Notes under the pieces: generated by a model
Seen by the model: the letters and a program-made list of their open reading frames with translations, nothing else
Told to the model about the DNA's origin: nothing
Databases searched by the model: none
Part shown: positions 15,278-23,319 of the stretch, in pieces
Layout: every line of letters starts with the position of its first letter
Position numbering within the stretch: position 1 is the stretch's first letter
Source of the DNA: an uncultured Lachnospiraceae bacterium
GTDB taxonomy: Bacteria; Bacillota; Clostridia; Lachnospirales; Lachnospiraceae
Assembly: GCA_910585905.1 (NCBI GenBank)
Contig: CAJUID010000036.1
Span: 1-31,459, forward strand
DNA: 31,459 nt
Reading direction: 5' to 3'
Made by a program: the position numbers and the translations under genes

Positions 15278-16729
15278 TTACATGTTGTTAAAAGCAGCAT
15301 ATAAAATCAATGCAAATACAATCGCCAACATAAGCACCATTGGCAACAGCAGCTTTGTTCCAGCTTCCTCCCCCAATGCCTTTGCATTTTCTTTTCTCTC
15401 CCGAAATGCATCTGCTACTTCATAATCCAATAATCGGAGCAGGTCTTCTGACCCCTTTTTCAGATTTTGTACAATTAAAGTACAAAACTTCATATATTGC
15501 AGATGGCCTGTCCTCTTTCCAAATAGCTCATATGCCCTAGCTTCTCCCATTCCATTCTCCATCTCTCTCATAGAAACAAGCATTTCTTCATAAACATAAT
15601 GCTTTTCCTTTCCCTCTTTTTTGTAGTCCATAGTTATCCGCTCCCAAGCTCCCTTTATATTGAGCCCCGCTCCGATCAAAAGAACAAAATGTTCCACAAA
15701 TTCTGGGTAATCCACCTTAAGTTCCCTCTCCCGGATGCGGATTTCCTTGCGTATTCTCTCTTCTTGTAGCAAAATTACCATAACTATCACAAATAACAAC
15801 AAGCCTACTATCAAACGGAAAGCAGAAACCCCTTTCTCCATATAACTTACCTTTTTTCCTGCTGCCTGCTCTGGAAGTTTTAAATAATCTTCTGTTCGGC
15901 TTTTTTCCTGCTCTGCTACTAATTCTCCCTGCCAGCACTCCCATACAAGTTCCTGTTCTGTTTTTTTCTTTGGCAATATAGTAATTGATTTTGTTATAGA
16001 TTCCTCAATATCACCATACGAAAAAACGGCTTTTATTTCTGTCTGGTATGGCTCTTCTAATTCCTCATTACAAATGTCCCCGTTTGCCTGAACCACTCCA
16101 TCGGCATCTAGCTTCCAGCTTACTTTTATGGCATTTCCCGCAATATCTGTAACCAGGTTTAACGGCTTTGTTATTCTATCTGGTGAAGAGTTTTCGCCAA
16201 GATACTTCTTATTTACAAATTTTTTCGCCTCTTTTTGTTTCTTTTCTAATTGTTTGGAAGTATATTGTTTCTGTAAAACTGGAACCGTCACATCTTTTTC
16301 GTCCCCATCAATTGCTGCAGTCAATGTTACTGTTTTTTCTTGGCCAAATAGATCATCCCTTTTTAAAAAATATTCCTGAAGTAGGTTGCCTTTCTGGGTT
16401 GTCAGACTTCCTGCTGCCATACAAAATAACCCTATCATAAGAACCACTGCTAGATGACACGATGTTCTTCCATAATGCAGGTAAAAAATCTCTTCTTCTC
16501 CACTTCCAACATATATTTTTTTCATCTGGTCCAGCCTGTCGCCCTTCAATCTCAAGTGAAAGCGTTTTCGAAGCCAGATAATTGGATATATTGCGCCATA
16601 GTAAAAGAATTTGTACCATCCACTAATGTGTTCTGCTCCTTTCATCTCATATCTCCTGCTTTTTCCAGTCCAGATAAAATAAAACAGACTAAGAAAAAAT
16701 AGAAGCAGACTAACTTCCCCAAGATACAT
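15278..16729 (-). CDS. TadC-like pilus inner-membrane protein with Ig-like ectodomain
   Basis: A 483-aa protein. An N-terminal helix (about residues 5-20) and a second one near 90-110 bracket a cytosolic loop. An outer region of about 200 residues follows, in which RITKPLNL, KVSWKLDADG and AVFSYGDIEES resemble atrophied bacterial Ig domains. A helix near 315-335 leads to a cytosolic T2SSF-like segment (FVEHFVLLIGAGLNIKGAW to FRERKENAKALGEEAG) and a last helix. TadC normally has about 300 residues and no outer domain. GGAGG lies 6 nt before the ATG at 16729; the ATG at 16750 is less likely. TadC works with TadB as the membrane platform of the pilus. Confidence 0.82.
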   Translation of the reverse strand: MYLGEVSLLLFFLSLFYFIWTGKSRRYEMKGAEHISGWYKFFYYGAIYPIIWLRKRFHLRLKGDRLDQMKKIYVGSGEEEIFYLHYGRTSCHLAVVLMIGLFCMAAGSLTTQKGNLLQEYFLKRDDLFGQEKTVTLTAAIDGDEKDVTVPVLQKQYTSKQLEKKQKEAKKFVNKKYLGENSSPDRITKPLNLVTDIAGNAIKVSWKLDADGVVQANGDICNEELEEPYQTEIKAVFSYGDIEESITKSITILPKKKTEQELVWECWQGELVAEQEKSRTEDYLKLPEQAAGKKVSYMEKGVSAFRLIVGLLLFVIVMVILLQEERIRKEIRIRERELKVDYPEFVEHFVLLIGAGLNIKGAWERITMDYKKEGKEKHYVYEEMLVSMREMENGMGEARAYELFGKRTGHLQYMKFCTLIVQNLKKGSEDLLRLLDYEVADAFRERKENAKALGEEAGTKLLLPMVLMLAIVFALILYAAFNNM

Positions 16730-16769
16730 TCCATCCCTCCTCACAAACATGTTGACACCAAAATTTGCA

Positions 16770-17501
16770 TTAAACTTTTATATCACTTACCTTTTCACTC
16801 CAACGATATGCAAAAACATATAGAACCAATAAAATTGTCATAACCCCCCTTCCGGAATGTTGATAAAGGCAATCCAAAAATCCCGGTGAACAAAGCCAGA
16901 AATAAAGTATTATACCGAGGGGAATCAAGTTCATAATCCTTCCCTCCATTCTTTTTCCAGCTATTATTGTCTGAATCTCGCGCCTTACTTCAATCTTTTC
17001 ACTAATTTTTTCTGCTGCCAGCCGTGTTATAGAAATTAAATCTCCTCCCGTCCGTTTTGCAGCTTGAAACACTTTAACAAAATGCCTGATATCCTCTGTC
17101 TGCCAGCGCTCGGCAAAATCTAGGAAAACTTTTTCTGCGGACTGATTTAATTTAAATTGGTGGCTCATCCTCAAAAATTCAGATGCCAACAAAGAATCTT
17201 CACCGTACAGAAGAACCAAATCCTTTGTCGCCTCTCCTATTGCGTTCTCAATAGAATATCCTGCCCCCAGTGCCGCCGCAATCCCCTGCAGTCCCTCTCG
17301 AAACTCTAGCGTAATCTCATAATGCTGCTTCTTTATGTATTCCTTTTTTCCTTGAAATATGTTATAAATCCCATATAATAAAGATACTATACCTGATATC
17401 ACTAAGCTTCGGTAAAACAAATAAGTAACAGCCATAGAAACAATGCACCCCTTTAGAAATCCATTTCGGTACACTTTAAATTTCATCTTTTTATCATCCA
17501 T
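16770..17501 (-). CDS. tadB: TadB-like pilus inner-membrane protein
   Basis: A 243-aa T2SSF-family protein. Two hydrophobic segments near residues 15-45 are followed by a cytosolic T2SSF segment (about 60-175) with LQGIAAALGAGYSIENAI and FVKVFQAAKRTGGDLISI, then two closing helices. The GxS/G-containing motif and RTGGDL are typical of TadB/TadC proteins, which form the platform that the ATPase drives. The start overlaps the end of tadA by 8 nt, showing tight coupling. GGAGG lies close (3 nt) to the ATG. It is shorter than typical TadB (about 300 aa). Confidence 0.88.
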   Translation of the reverse strand: MDDKKMKFKVYRNGFLKGCIVSMAVTYLFYRSLVISGIVSLLYGIYNIFQGKKEYIKKQHYEITLEFREGLQGIAAALGAGYSIENAIGEATKDLVLLYGEDSLLASEFLRMSHQFKLNQSAEKVFLDFAERWQTEDIRHFVKVFQAAKRTGGDLISITRLAAEKISEKIEVRREIQTIIAGKRMEGRIMNLIPLGIILYFWLCSPGFLDCLYQHSGRGVMTILLVLYVFAYRWSEKVSDIKV

Positions 17502-18789
17502 TCTCCTCCCGTCCTTTCCAAACAGTTTCGGTTTCTATTCCTGCTGCTAGAAGTTTCTCCTGATGTGTCAGATAGTTTCTGACAGAACGCAATTTCCCAA
17601 TCACTTTTCCATCTGGCGCCTTCCCCTCCTCACAAAATTGAAAGAGTGGCTCTAAACAAATTTCCCCCTGCTCTATTCCAATTACCTCATCAATCTCCAG
17701 TACCCTTCTGGATCTGTCCCGCAGTCTTCCAAGCTGGACAACTATATCTAAAGCGGAAGCTATCTGGCTCCTCACCGCCTGCAGTGGAATATCCATACCA
17801 GTTAACACCAGGGTTTCCAGACGGCTTAACATATCCTTTGGGCTGTTGGCATGGCCTGTACAGAGACTTCCATCATGTCCGGTATTCATCACATTAAGAA
17901 GCTCGCAAGCCGCCGCATCCCTAACTTCTCCTAAAATTATCCGGTCCGGCCGCATACGTAATGCTGATTTCATTAAATCTCGTATGCTGACCTCATTTTT
18001 CCCCTCAATATTGGCATTCCTAACTTCAAGCCTCACCAGATTGGATATCCCCCTAATCTGGAGCTCGGCAGCGTCCTCTATTACAATAATTCTCTCCCCA
18101 CTCGGAATAAAGCCGGACAACGCGTTTAGAAAGGTAGTCTTTCCGCTTCCTGTCCCCCCGCTGATAAAAATATTATATTTCGCCTGTACCAGCTTTCTTA
18201 AAAGATAGGCTGCCTCTTCTGTAATGGAGCCCAGCTCTAAGAGCCTTTCCATAGAAATAGGCTGTTCTGGAAACTTTCGGATTGTTACAACCGGACCTTC
18301 TAGTGCTACCGGAGGGAGCACTACATTAACACGAGAACCATCTAAAAGCCTTACATCCACAATAGGATTTGCCTCATTAACCCGGCGGTTTACCTTGCCC
18401 ACAATCTGCTGTACAACATCTTCTAATTTGCTCTGGCTGGAAAAACATTTTGGATAGGGAACCAGACATCCATCCCTCTCAATAAAAATATGATCTGGTC
18501 CATTGACCATAATTTCCGTAATACTGTTGTCCTCCAAGATTTCCTGCAAAACATCCAATTTACGAATAGAATTAAAGATTGTCCGTATCATTTCCTCTTT
18601 CTGTTCTACAGACAAATAGACAGTATGCCCAAATTTTAAAACTTGTTCCTCGATGTATTCTAAAATTTCCTCATCTGTAACCCCATGATTGCAATCCATT
18701 TCCTTAAGTATCATCTCCTGGATTTCCTGGCATTTCTTTTTTTGTTCCTCCGCCGTCATACAGCCTGTCCTCAATGAGTTCTCAAACAC
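17494..18789 (-). CDS. tadA: TadA/CpaF secretion ATPase
   Basis: The 431-aa cytosolic hexameric ATPase that powers Flp pilus assembly. The N-terminal domain has LEDNSITEIMVNGPD (about residues 85-99). The motor domain has Walker A GGTGSGKTT (about 211-219), the Asp box IVIEDAAELQI, Walker B MRPDRIILGEVR and the His box TGHDGSLCTGHAN. These are all hallmarks of CpaF-type ATPases. The start is read as GTG at 18789 with GGAGG 9 nt upstream; an ATG ten codons in, with GAGG 9 nt before it, is an alternative. It lies between the TadZ-like gene (3-nt gap) and tadB (8-nt overlap). Confidence 0.95.
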   Translation of the reverse strand: MFENSLRTGCMTAEEQKKKCQEIQEMILKEMDCNHGVTDEEILEYIEEQVLKFGHTVYLSVEQKEEMIRTIFNSIRKLDVLQEILEDNSITEIMVNGPDHIFIERDGCLVPYPKCFSSQSKLEDVVQQIVGKVNRRVNEANPIVDVRLLDGSRVNVVLPPVALEGPVVTIRKFPEQPISMERLLELGSITEEAAYLLRKLVQAKYNIFISGGTGSGKTTFLNALSGFIPSGERIIVIEDAAELQIRGISNLVRLEVRNANIEGKNEVSIRDLMKSALRMRPDRIILGEVRDAAACELLNVMNTGHDGSLCTGHANSPKDMLSRLETLVLTGMDIPLQAVRSQIASALDIVVQLGRLRDRSRRVLEIDEVIGIEQGEICLEPLFQFCEEGKAPDGKVIGKLRSVRNYLTHQEKLLAAGIETETVWKGREENG

Positions 18790-18792
18790 ACT

Positions 18793-19740
18793 CTAATACA
18801 CCTCCACACATTTGAAATTCCTAGCCATTTTCTGATACCTCTCCCTTTCTAAAAAACTCCTAAATGCCTGCGCTTTTTTCTGCTGTGACTGCGTGACAGG
18901 CTTCGGCATATATAACTGACTGCACTGTTCCATCAGGCATAATGCAGAATCGCCTATAAACCCAATATCAAAAACAACTTTCTCATATTCTGACTGATGC
19001 AGCAACACTTTTAAAAATAAGCACATATCATCACAATTTACCGAATATAAATCGCGGTAATCCTCCACAGTAATAAGATAATCCAATCCATCAACAGAAA
19101 CAACAAGCGATTCAAGCTTTAAAGACAGCTTGTCCTTTCTCTGTTTCAAATAAAAGATTACCTCAGACATCCCCCGGTAATGCTCCTTTCCCTGTCCTTT
19201 CTTTCCATCCTGCAAAAATTGTATTCCCTGAAACAATTCCAGGCTGACATATAATGTCTTGTAATGCTTAGACAGTCCCTGCGCCATAGAAAGTGCATAT
19301 TTGGTAACTCCCGCTCCGCCAAATGGCGCATATACTCCAATAAAGTCAACAGTCCTCCCAACAACAGAATGTTGTGTATAGTGAATACGGTCATCTTCTG
19401 CTATCTGTTCTAATACCTCTTTTACAATATTCTGTGCAGACTGATATTTAAAAAGCAAATAATATTCTGATGTTTCACTTACCTGGCTGCCCTCTGACAA
19501 AAGCATAATCTGAGGAATCTTTCCCTGCAGCCCCCTGATTTCTCCAACAACTTCCTCCCCGGCAAGCAGCACATCAATCCCACCTGCTTCCGCTGTCTTT
19601 TTTAACATATCCAGACTTGTAAATAATCTTGTTTCCATAACACTATGGCTTTTTCGGCATAAATAATCCACCAGACAAGACATATATCCCTCTCTGTCAT
19701 ACAATGCAATCTGTATCTTTTTCAGCAAACTTTTCCCCAC
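18793..19740 (-). CDS. TadZ/CpaE-like protein with degenerate P-loop
   Basis: A 315-aa protein in the position of TadZ/CpaE, the polar localisation factor of Tad pili. The N-terminal region (about residues 8-120) looks receiver-like, and the C-terminal region (about 130-300) looks like a MinD/ParA ATPase fold beginning VDFIGVYAPFGGAGVTKYAL. The deviant Walker A of active enzymes (KGGxGKT) is altered: the first Lys is absent and the usual GKT reads GVTK. ATP hydrolysis is therefore doubtful, as proposed for some TadZ proteins. It starts at GTG 19740, with a weak ribosome site, overlapping the peptidase gene by 19 nt. Confidence 0.75.
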   Translation of the reverse strand: MGKSLLKKIQIALYDREGYMSCLVDYLCRKSHSVMETRLFTSLDMLKKTAEAGGIDVLLAGEEVVGEIRGLQGKIPQIMLLSEGSQVSETSEYYLLFKYQSAQNIVKEVLEQIAEDDRIHYTQHSVVGRTVDFIGVYAPFGGAGVTKYALSMAQGLSKHYKTLYVSLELFQGIQFLQDGKKGQGKEHYRGMSEVIFYLKQRKDKLSLKLESLVVSVDGLDYLITVEDYRDLYSVNCDDMCLFLKVLLHQSEYEKVVFDIGFIGDSALCLMEQCSQLYMPKPVTQSQQKKAQAFRSFLERERYQKMARNFKCVEVY

Positions 19741-20237
19741 TTTCCAAGCAGCACTAACACATACGCAGCAGCTAAAATCGGCGCCAAGATAACAGTACTC
19801 TCCGGCGAATCCCTGTTCTTGTCATAATACGGCTCTCCTTTTTCTCTCCCCGCCGTAAAATAAAACCACATATACTGAAACCGATCTAAAAAAATCCCGT
19901 TGCGGAACAGTACAGCCAAAGAGACAAATCCAGCCATAATAAGCCAGACCACTGTAACCAAATACAAAAATTCCAGCCCATACATTCCACCTATTACTGA
20001 CACAAGCTTCACATCTCCGGCTCCAACCGCCCTTATCCAAAAAAGCGGAAATGCAATTGTTACTGTAACTAGAATCGCTGCCATACAGTAAATCAAACCG
20101 CGCAGTCCTTCTTGCAAGAATCTAATAGACAAAGCAAAAATCCAGCCTAACCAAATCAGGTAATTAGGAATTTTCTTTTCCCTAAGATCATAAATTCCAG
20201 CCATCGTCAGTAATGGCATCAAGAGCAGTTCTCTCAA
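19722..20237 (-). CDS. A24 family prepilin peptidase (first gene of the Tad operon)
   Basis: A 171-aa integral membrane aspartyl protease that removes the leader of Flp-type prepilins. Catalytic motifs are IYDLREKKIPNYLIW in the first loop and GAGDVKLVSVIGG (GxGD). The frame is open to an ATG at 20279, but that codon lies between the -10 and -35 of a near-consensus promoter. GGAGG precedes a TTG at 20237 by 8 nt, so the TTG start is preferred. This also gives the usual spacing from the N-terminus to the first Asp. Its end overlaps the TadZ-like gene by 19 nt. It is the short form without a methylase domain. Confidence 0.88.
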   Translation of the reverse strand: MRELLLMPLLTMAGIYDLREKKIPNYLIWLGWIFALSIRFLQEGLRGLIYCMAAILVTVTIAFPLFWIRAVGAGDVKLVSVIGGMYGLEFLYLVTVVWLIMAGFVSLAVLFRNGIFLDRFQYMWFYFTAGREKGEPYYDKNRDSPESTVILAPILAAAYVLVLLGKWGKVC

Positions 20238-20269
20238 AAGCAGCACCTCCTTCTCCAAAGTGTGCCGCA

Positions 20270-20298
20270 AATATACCAAACGCTACCCCGACTGTCAA
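20270..20298 (-). promoter_or_regulatory. Promoter of the Tad pilus operon
   Basis: On the minus strand a perfect TTGACA (20298-20293) is followed, after exactly 17 nt, by TATATT (20275-20270). This is the best housekeeping-type promoter in the window. It predicts transcription starting near 20263, about 26 nt upstream of the TTG start of the first prepilin peptidase gene. Confidence 0.85.
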
Positions 20299-20335
20299 GC
20301 CATTCCCTTTTTAGCAGTTTTTCACAAAATTTTGT

Positions 20336-20608
20336 CTAAGTAATTGTAAAATAATACTGTAATGCGTAGAGTAAAATCACTCCCCATATACCCAAAATAC
20401 CCGAAACGCCCAATGTAATTTCATTAATATTGACGGTAAAATTTCCACCGAAATATTCAATCAAAAAATTCGCTATGTAAATAATCACAATGCCTGACAG
20501 ACATCTAATAACAAAGTTTAAGACCAGTTTTACCACATCAACCCCCATCGTACTAAGAAGAACCGCAAAACCTCCTATAAATAACATAATAAAAATGGTA
20601 TTTTCCAT
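20336..20608 (-). CDS. bofA: BofA-family pro-sigma-K processing regulator
   Basis: A 90-aa membrane protein with hydrophobic segments near residues 3-22, 27-52 and 64-86. The sequence around LVLNFVIRCLSGIVIIYIAN and the end GILGIWGVILLYALQYYF match the BofA family. In Bacillus BofA sits in the outer forespore membrane with SpoIVFA/FB and holds back sigma-K activation; some clostridia have BofA without that full pathway, so the exact role here is uncertain. AGGGG lies about 6 nt before the ATG. It lies upstream of the Tad operon but before its promoter, so it is probably a separate unit. Confidence 0.85.
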   Translation of the reverse strand: MENTIFIMLFIGGFAVLLSTMGVDVVKLVLNFVIRCLSGIVIIYIANFLIEYFGGNFTVNINEITLGVSGILGIWGVILLYALQYYFTIT

Positions 20609-20940
20609 CCTATACCCCTTTCATTCTTGCCTGTACCACTGTGACAAGCATTATCTCATTACTAAAAGTATGCGGACAAATTTTTTTTCATTCATTTTCT
20701 TTGCATAATTATGGAATTTCCTGTCTATACTTATACTAGCATAGAGGAAATTAATTCCTTGATAGTTAAAACTTGGCTTTTTTTGATTCCACATACCAAT
20801 CATAAGCCTAGCCGGCTACATCTACATTTGTTAGTATGCACAATCAAAAAATATCTTGCGATTCATTATCAGGAATATAATCTCCACTATACTAGTACAT
20901 TTTAATTTGTACTAGAACATATTGCGAGGGGGGACTAGCC
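20609..20940. promoter_or_regulatory. Divergent region between bofA and the YaaL-like gene
   Basis: A 332-bp gap without a credible gene. It contains a bofA-proximal inverted repeat (AATTTCCT 20715-20722 with AGGAAATT 20745-20752, with CTAT/ATAG inside). Close to the plus-strand gene is a perfect 8-8-8 palindrome (CTAGTACA 20892-20899, TGTACTAG 20908-20915), just after -10-like TATAAT (20876-20881) and TATACT (20888-20893). The second palindrome is placed where a repressor site would be, 26 nt before the start codon. The regulator is unknown. Confidence 0.45.
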
Positions 20941-21168
20941 ATGAAGACAATCTGGAAAAAAGAAAAAACTCCCAAAAAGGAAGTTTTTCTAAAAAAGGCA
21001 CTGCTAGAAGCGCAGCGGAATTTACAAGATGCTTATGCAGGATTGGCAAATGTTAATGAGCCTGACCTGATTGACAGTTACATTTATGAGCTAAATGCCG
21101 CAAATCTGCGTTATCAAGTTATTTTGCGTGACTATAAATCGCTGGAAGACCAAAAGCCTACTTTCTGA
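20941..21168 (+). CDS. DUF2508 / YaaL-like protein
   Basis: A 75-aa, mostly helical, charged cytosolic protein. The spacing of LLEAQRNLQDAYAGL and ELNAANLRYQVILRDYKSLE matches the DUF2508 (YaaL) family, whose function is unknown. GAGGGGGG lies 6-8 nt upstream of the ATG. In Bacillus yaaL lies directly before bofA on the same strand; here the two remain neighbours but are divergent, and recR is not in the window. It ends 7 nt from the convergent RsbW-like gene. Confidence 0.8.
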   Translation: MKTIWKKEKTPKKEVFLKKALLEAQRNLQDAYAGLANVNEPDLIDSYIYELNAANLRYQVILRDYKSLEDQKPTF

Positions 21169-21175
21169 CACTTTG

Positions 21176-21604
21176 CTACATTTTTTTAGTTTCCTCAGAC
21201 ATATTTTTTTTAATCGTCAGAATATTCTGCCCTCCCCTATATTCATAAGAAATGTCGTCCATACTCTTTTTTACCATATAAATCCCCAGGCCGCCAATAT
21301 CCCTGTCTTCCACAGATAGTGTAACATCTGGATTTTCCCTTGCTAACGGGTCATAAGGCTTTCCCTGGTCTATGAAAGTGATAACTACTGCCAGCGGTTC
21401 CTTTGTCACTTCCACCCTTACAGTAACCGCCCCTACTTCAGGGTTATACGCATAATGGGCAATATTTCCAAATAGTTCATCAATTGCAATCGCTATCTGC
21501 ATCTGGGCTTTCATTGGACAATGAAACGCCTCTAACTGTTCATTAACAAAATCTGTAGCCACCGGTATATTTTCAACTGTGGCATCAACCGTTAACTCCT
21601 TCAT
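21176..21604 (-). CDS. RsbW-like ATP-binding (HATPase_c_2) regulator
   Basis: A 142-aa cytosolic GHKL-fold protein of the anti-sigma/serine-kinase type. The N-box is seen in AIDELFGNIAHYAY, the G1 box in TFIDQGKPYDPL and the G2 box in GGLGIYMVKKSMDD. In partner-switching systems such proteins phosphorylate a STAS antagonist and release or bind a target. It starts 4 nt after the PP2C stop, with GGAGG 8 nt before the ATG, so it is translationally coupled to that phosphatase. It is the last gene of the STAS-MATE-GH3-PP2C operon. No sigma factor gene is nearby, so its target is unknown. Confidence 0.9.
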   Translation of the reverse strand: MKELTVDATVENIPVATDFVNEQLEAFHCPMKAQMQIAIAIDELFGNIAHYAYNPEVGAVTVRVEVTKEPLAVVITFIDQGKPYDPLARENPDVTLSVEDRDIGGLGIYMVKKSMDDISYEYRGGQNILTIKKNMSEETKKM

Positions 21605-21608
21605 AACG

Positions 21609-23231
21609 TCATCCCTCCTCCTTCATTTTCTCCCGGAATTCCAAACACAGCATCGTGATATCATCAAATTGTGGCGCCTCATCTGCAAATGCGTCAATAT
21701 CAGCTTTGATAGCAGGCAATAATTCTGTAGGAGCTTTGTCTACATTTATATCCAGAATAGCTTTTAAGCGCTCCATCCCATACAACATATTTTCCTGATT
21801 AGTCGCCTCCGTCACCCCATCTGTATATTGAAATATTTTATCACCTGGATCTAACTGCATACTCCCGGCCTGATATTTCATATCCTCCATGCCTGCCAGC
21901 ACAAAGCCTGGCCGGAGCTTATATGGTTCATAAGCGCCTCCTGCCTTAGAGATAAACGGCATCTCATGCCCCGCATTTACAAAACAAAACTCCCCGGTTA
22001 CAAGGTCTAAAACACCTTCAAATGCAGTAATAAACAACCCTCCGCTGTTTGACTCACACAACAGGTTATTAACCTCCGTAAATACGTTGCCAAGGTCTAT
22101 ATCAGGTTTTGTATGGTCCTTTATCAACGTTTTTCCAATCACCATAAATAGAGCAGCGGGAACGCCCTTCCCCGATACGTCTGCCATAACAATGGCAAGA
22201 TGCTGTTTGTCTACCATGAAAAAGTCATAAAAATCGCCGCCCACTTCTTTTGCCGGGTTCATGGTGGCATAAATATCTATCTCCGGCCGTTCTGGAAACG
22301 CAGGAAAAATCCGCGGCAGCATATCTGCCTGAATCTGCGTCGCAACAGAAAGCTCTGCACCAATCCTTTCTTTTTCTGCCGTAACTGCTGTCAGATTCTC
22401 TATGTAGGCAACAATATCCGTCTCCATTTTACTTACTGCATTTGCCAGTACACCAATCTCATCCTTTTTTCGAATAGAAAGCAGCGTATCAGAAGGCGTG
22501 TTGAAATCTGCAAACCGCTTTGCCTCATGCGTAACTGCTAAAATCGGCGCAATCATTTCCCGGTGAAGCACAATGCTGTACCCAACCATAAATAGAGCCA
22601 CGGCAGCCAATGTCCCAAGCAGTACATGCTGTACATAAACCGTCCTTGCATTTTCAAGCCTTGTCATATTTTTTTCTACACAAAGCATCGCAACAATGCG
22701 ATTCTTTGAATCATACACCGGAATTGCCGCCGTTGTATGTGCCCCAGATTCCTCTGAATAAGAATAAAGATATTCCGTAGCCCGTTCACCCTTTGTCATA
22801 ATATTTTTAACATTATTGACAAACTTTTTATTAATATCCTTTGCCGTATAGCCAAACGGATAGCGTTCAAAACCGCTGTCAGGATGCATAGAATCATAAA
22901 GGTAGGTTAGTGTCATATAATCTGTGGGATCAACACTGGCAACATAGATCAGCGTAATATTGGTTGTTACTACCAGTTCATCTAACATCTTCAAAATCTT
23001 ATCGTATTCCTCATCCGTTTGTCCAGTTTTCAGATATTCTTCAAACTTATCTGGATTTAAATAGTTCCTCGCTGTCTCTGCAATTTCATATGCCGTGTCG
23101 TTGTACTGCTGCTCCAGAACTGATGTAAATTCCTGATACCCAATTATGCTGCTCGCCACACCAAGCAATATACCAAATAAAATAATTCCAATAGTCAGCT
23201 TACCGGCAAGACCAGTTATTCTTTTTTTCAC
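21609..23231 (-). CDS. Membrane-anchored SpoIIE/RsbU-type PP2C phosphatase with HAMP domain
   Basis: A 540-aa sensor phosphatase. Helix one (about residues 9-30) and helix two (about 195-220) enclose an outer, probably Cache-like, sensor region. A HAMP-like linker follows (FADFNTPSDTLLSIRKKDEIGVLANAVSKM, here split by eye around residues 240-275). The C-terminal SpoIIE/PP2C domain has AKEVGGDFYDFF, VMADVSGKGVPAALFM, NAGHEMP and YTDGVTEATN, which hold the metal-binding Asp residues. It would dephosphorylate the STAS protein of the same operon in response to an outside signal. A GTG at 23231 with AGGGG 8 nt upstream is preferred over the ATG at 23285, which lacks a ribosome site. Confidence 0.9.
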   Translation of the reverse strand: MKKRITGLAGKLTIGIILFGILLGVASSIIGYQEFTSVLEQQYNDTAYEIAETARNYLNPDKFEEYLKTGQTDEEYDKILKMLDELVVTTNITLIYVASVDPTDYMTLTYLYDSMHPDSGFERYPFGYTAKDINKKFVNNVKNIMTKGERATEYLYSYSEESGAHTTAAIPVYDSKNRIVAMLCVEKNMTRLENARTVYVQHVLLGTLAAVALFMVGYSIVLHREMIAPILAVTHEAKRFADFNTPSDTLLSIRKKDEIGVLANAVSKMETDIVAYIENLTAVTAEKERIGAELSVATQIQADMLPRIFPAFPERPEIDIYATMNPAKEVGGDFYDFFMVDKQHLAIVMADVSGKGVPAALFMVIGKTLIKDHTKPDIDLGNVFTEVNNLLCESNSGGLFITAFEGVLDLVTGEFCFVNAGHEMPFISKAGGAYEPYKLRPGFVLAGMEDMKYQAGSMQLDPGDKIFQYTDGVTEATNQENMLYGMERLKAILDINVDKAPTELLPAIKADIDAFADEAPQFDDITMLCLEFREKMKEEG

Positions 23232-23319
23232 AATATCATCCCCTACCTTTCTGCCATTTCTACTCCCACTTGCACAACAAGCCATAAGCAGTGCTCACCA
23301 ATTCACGCCTCGTCCGTTT

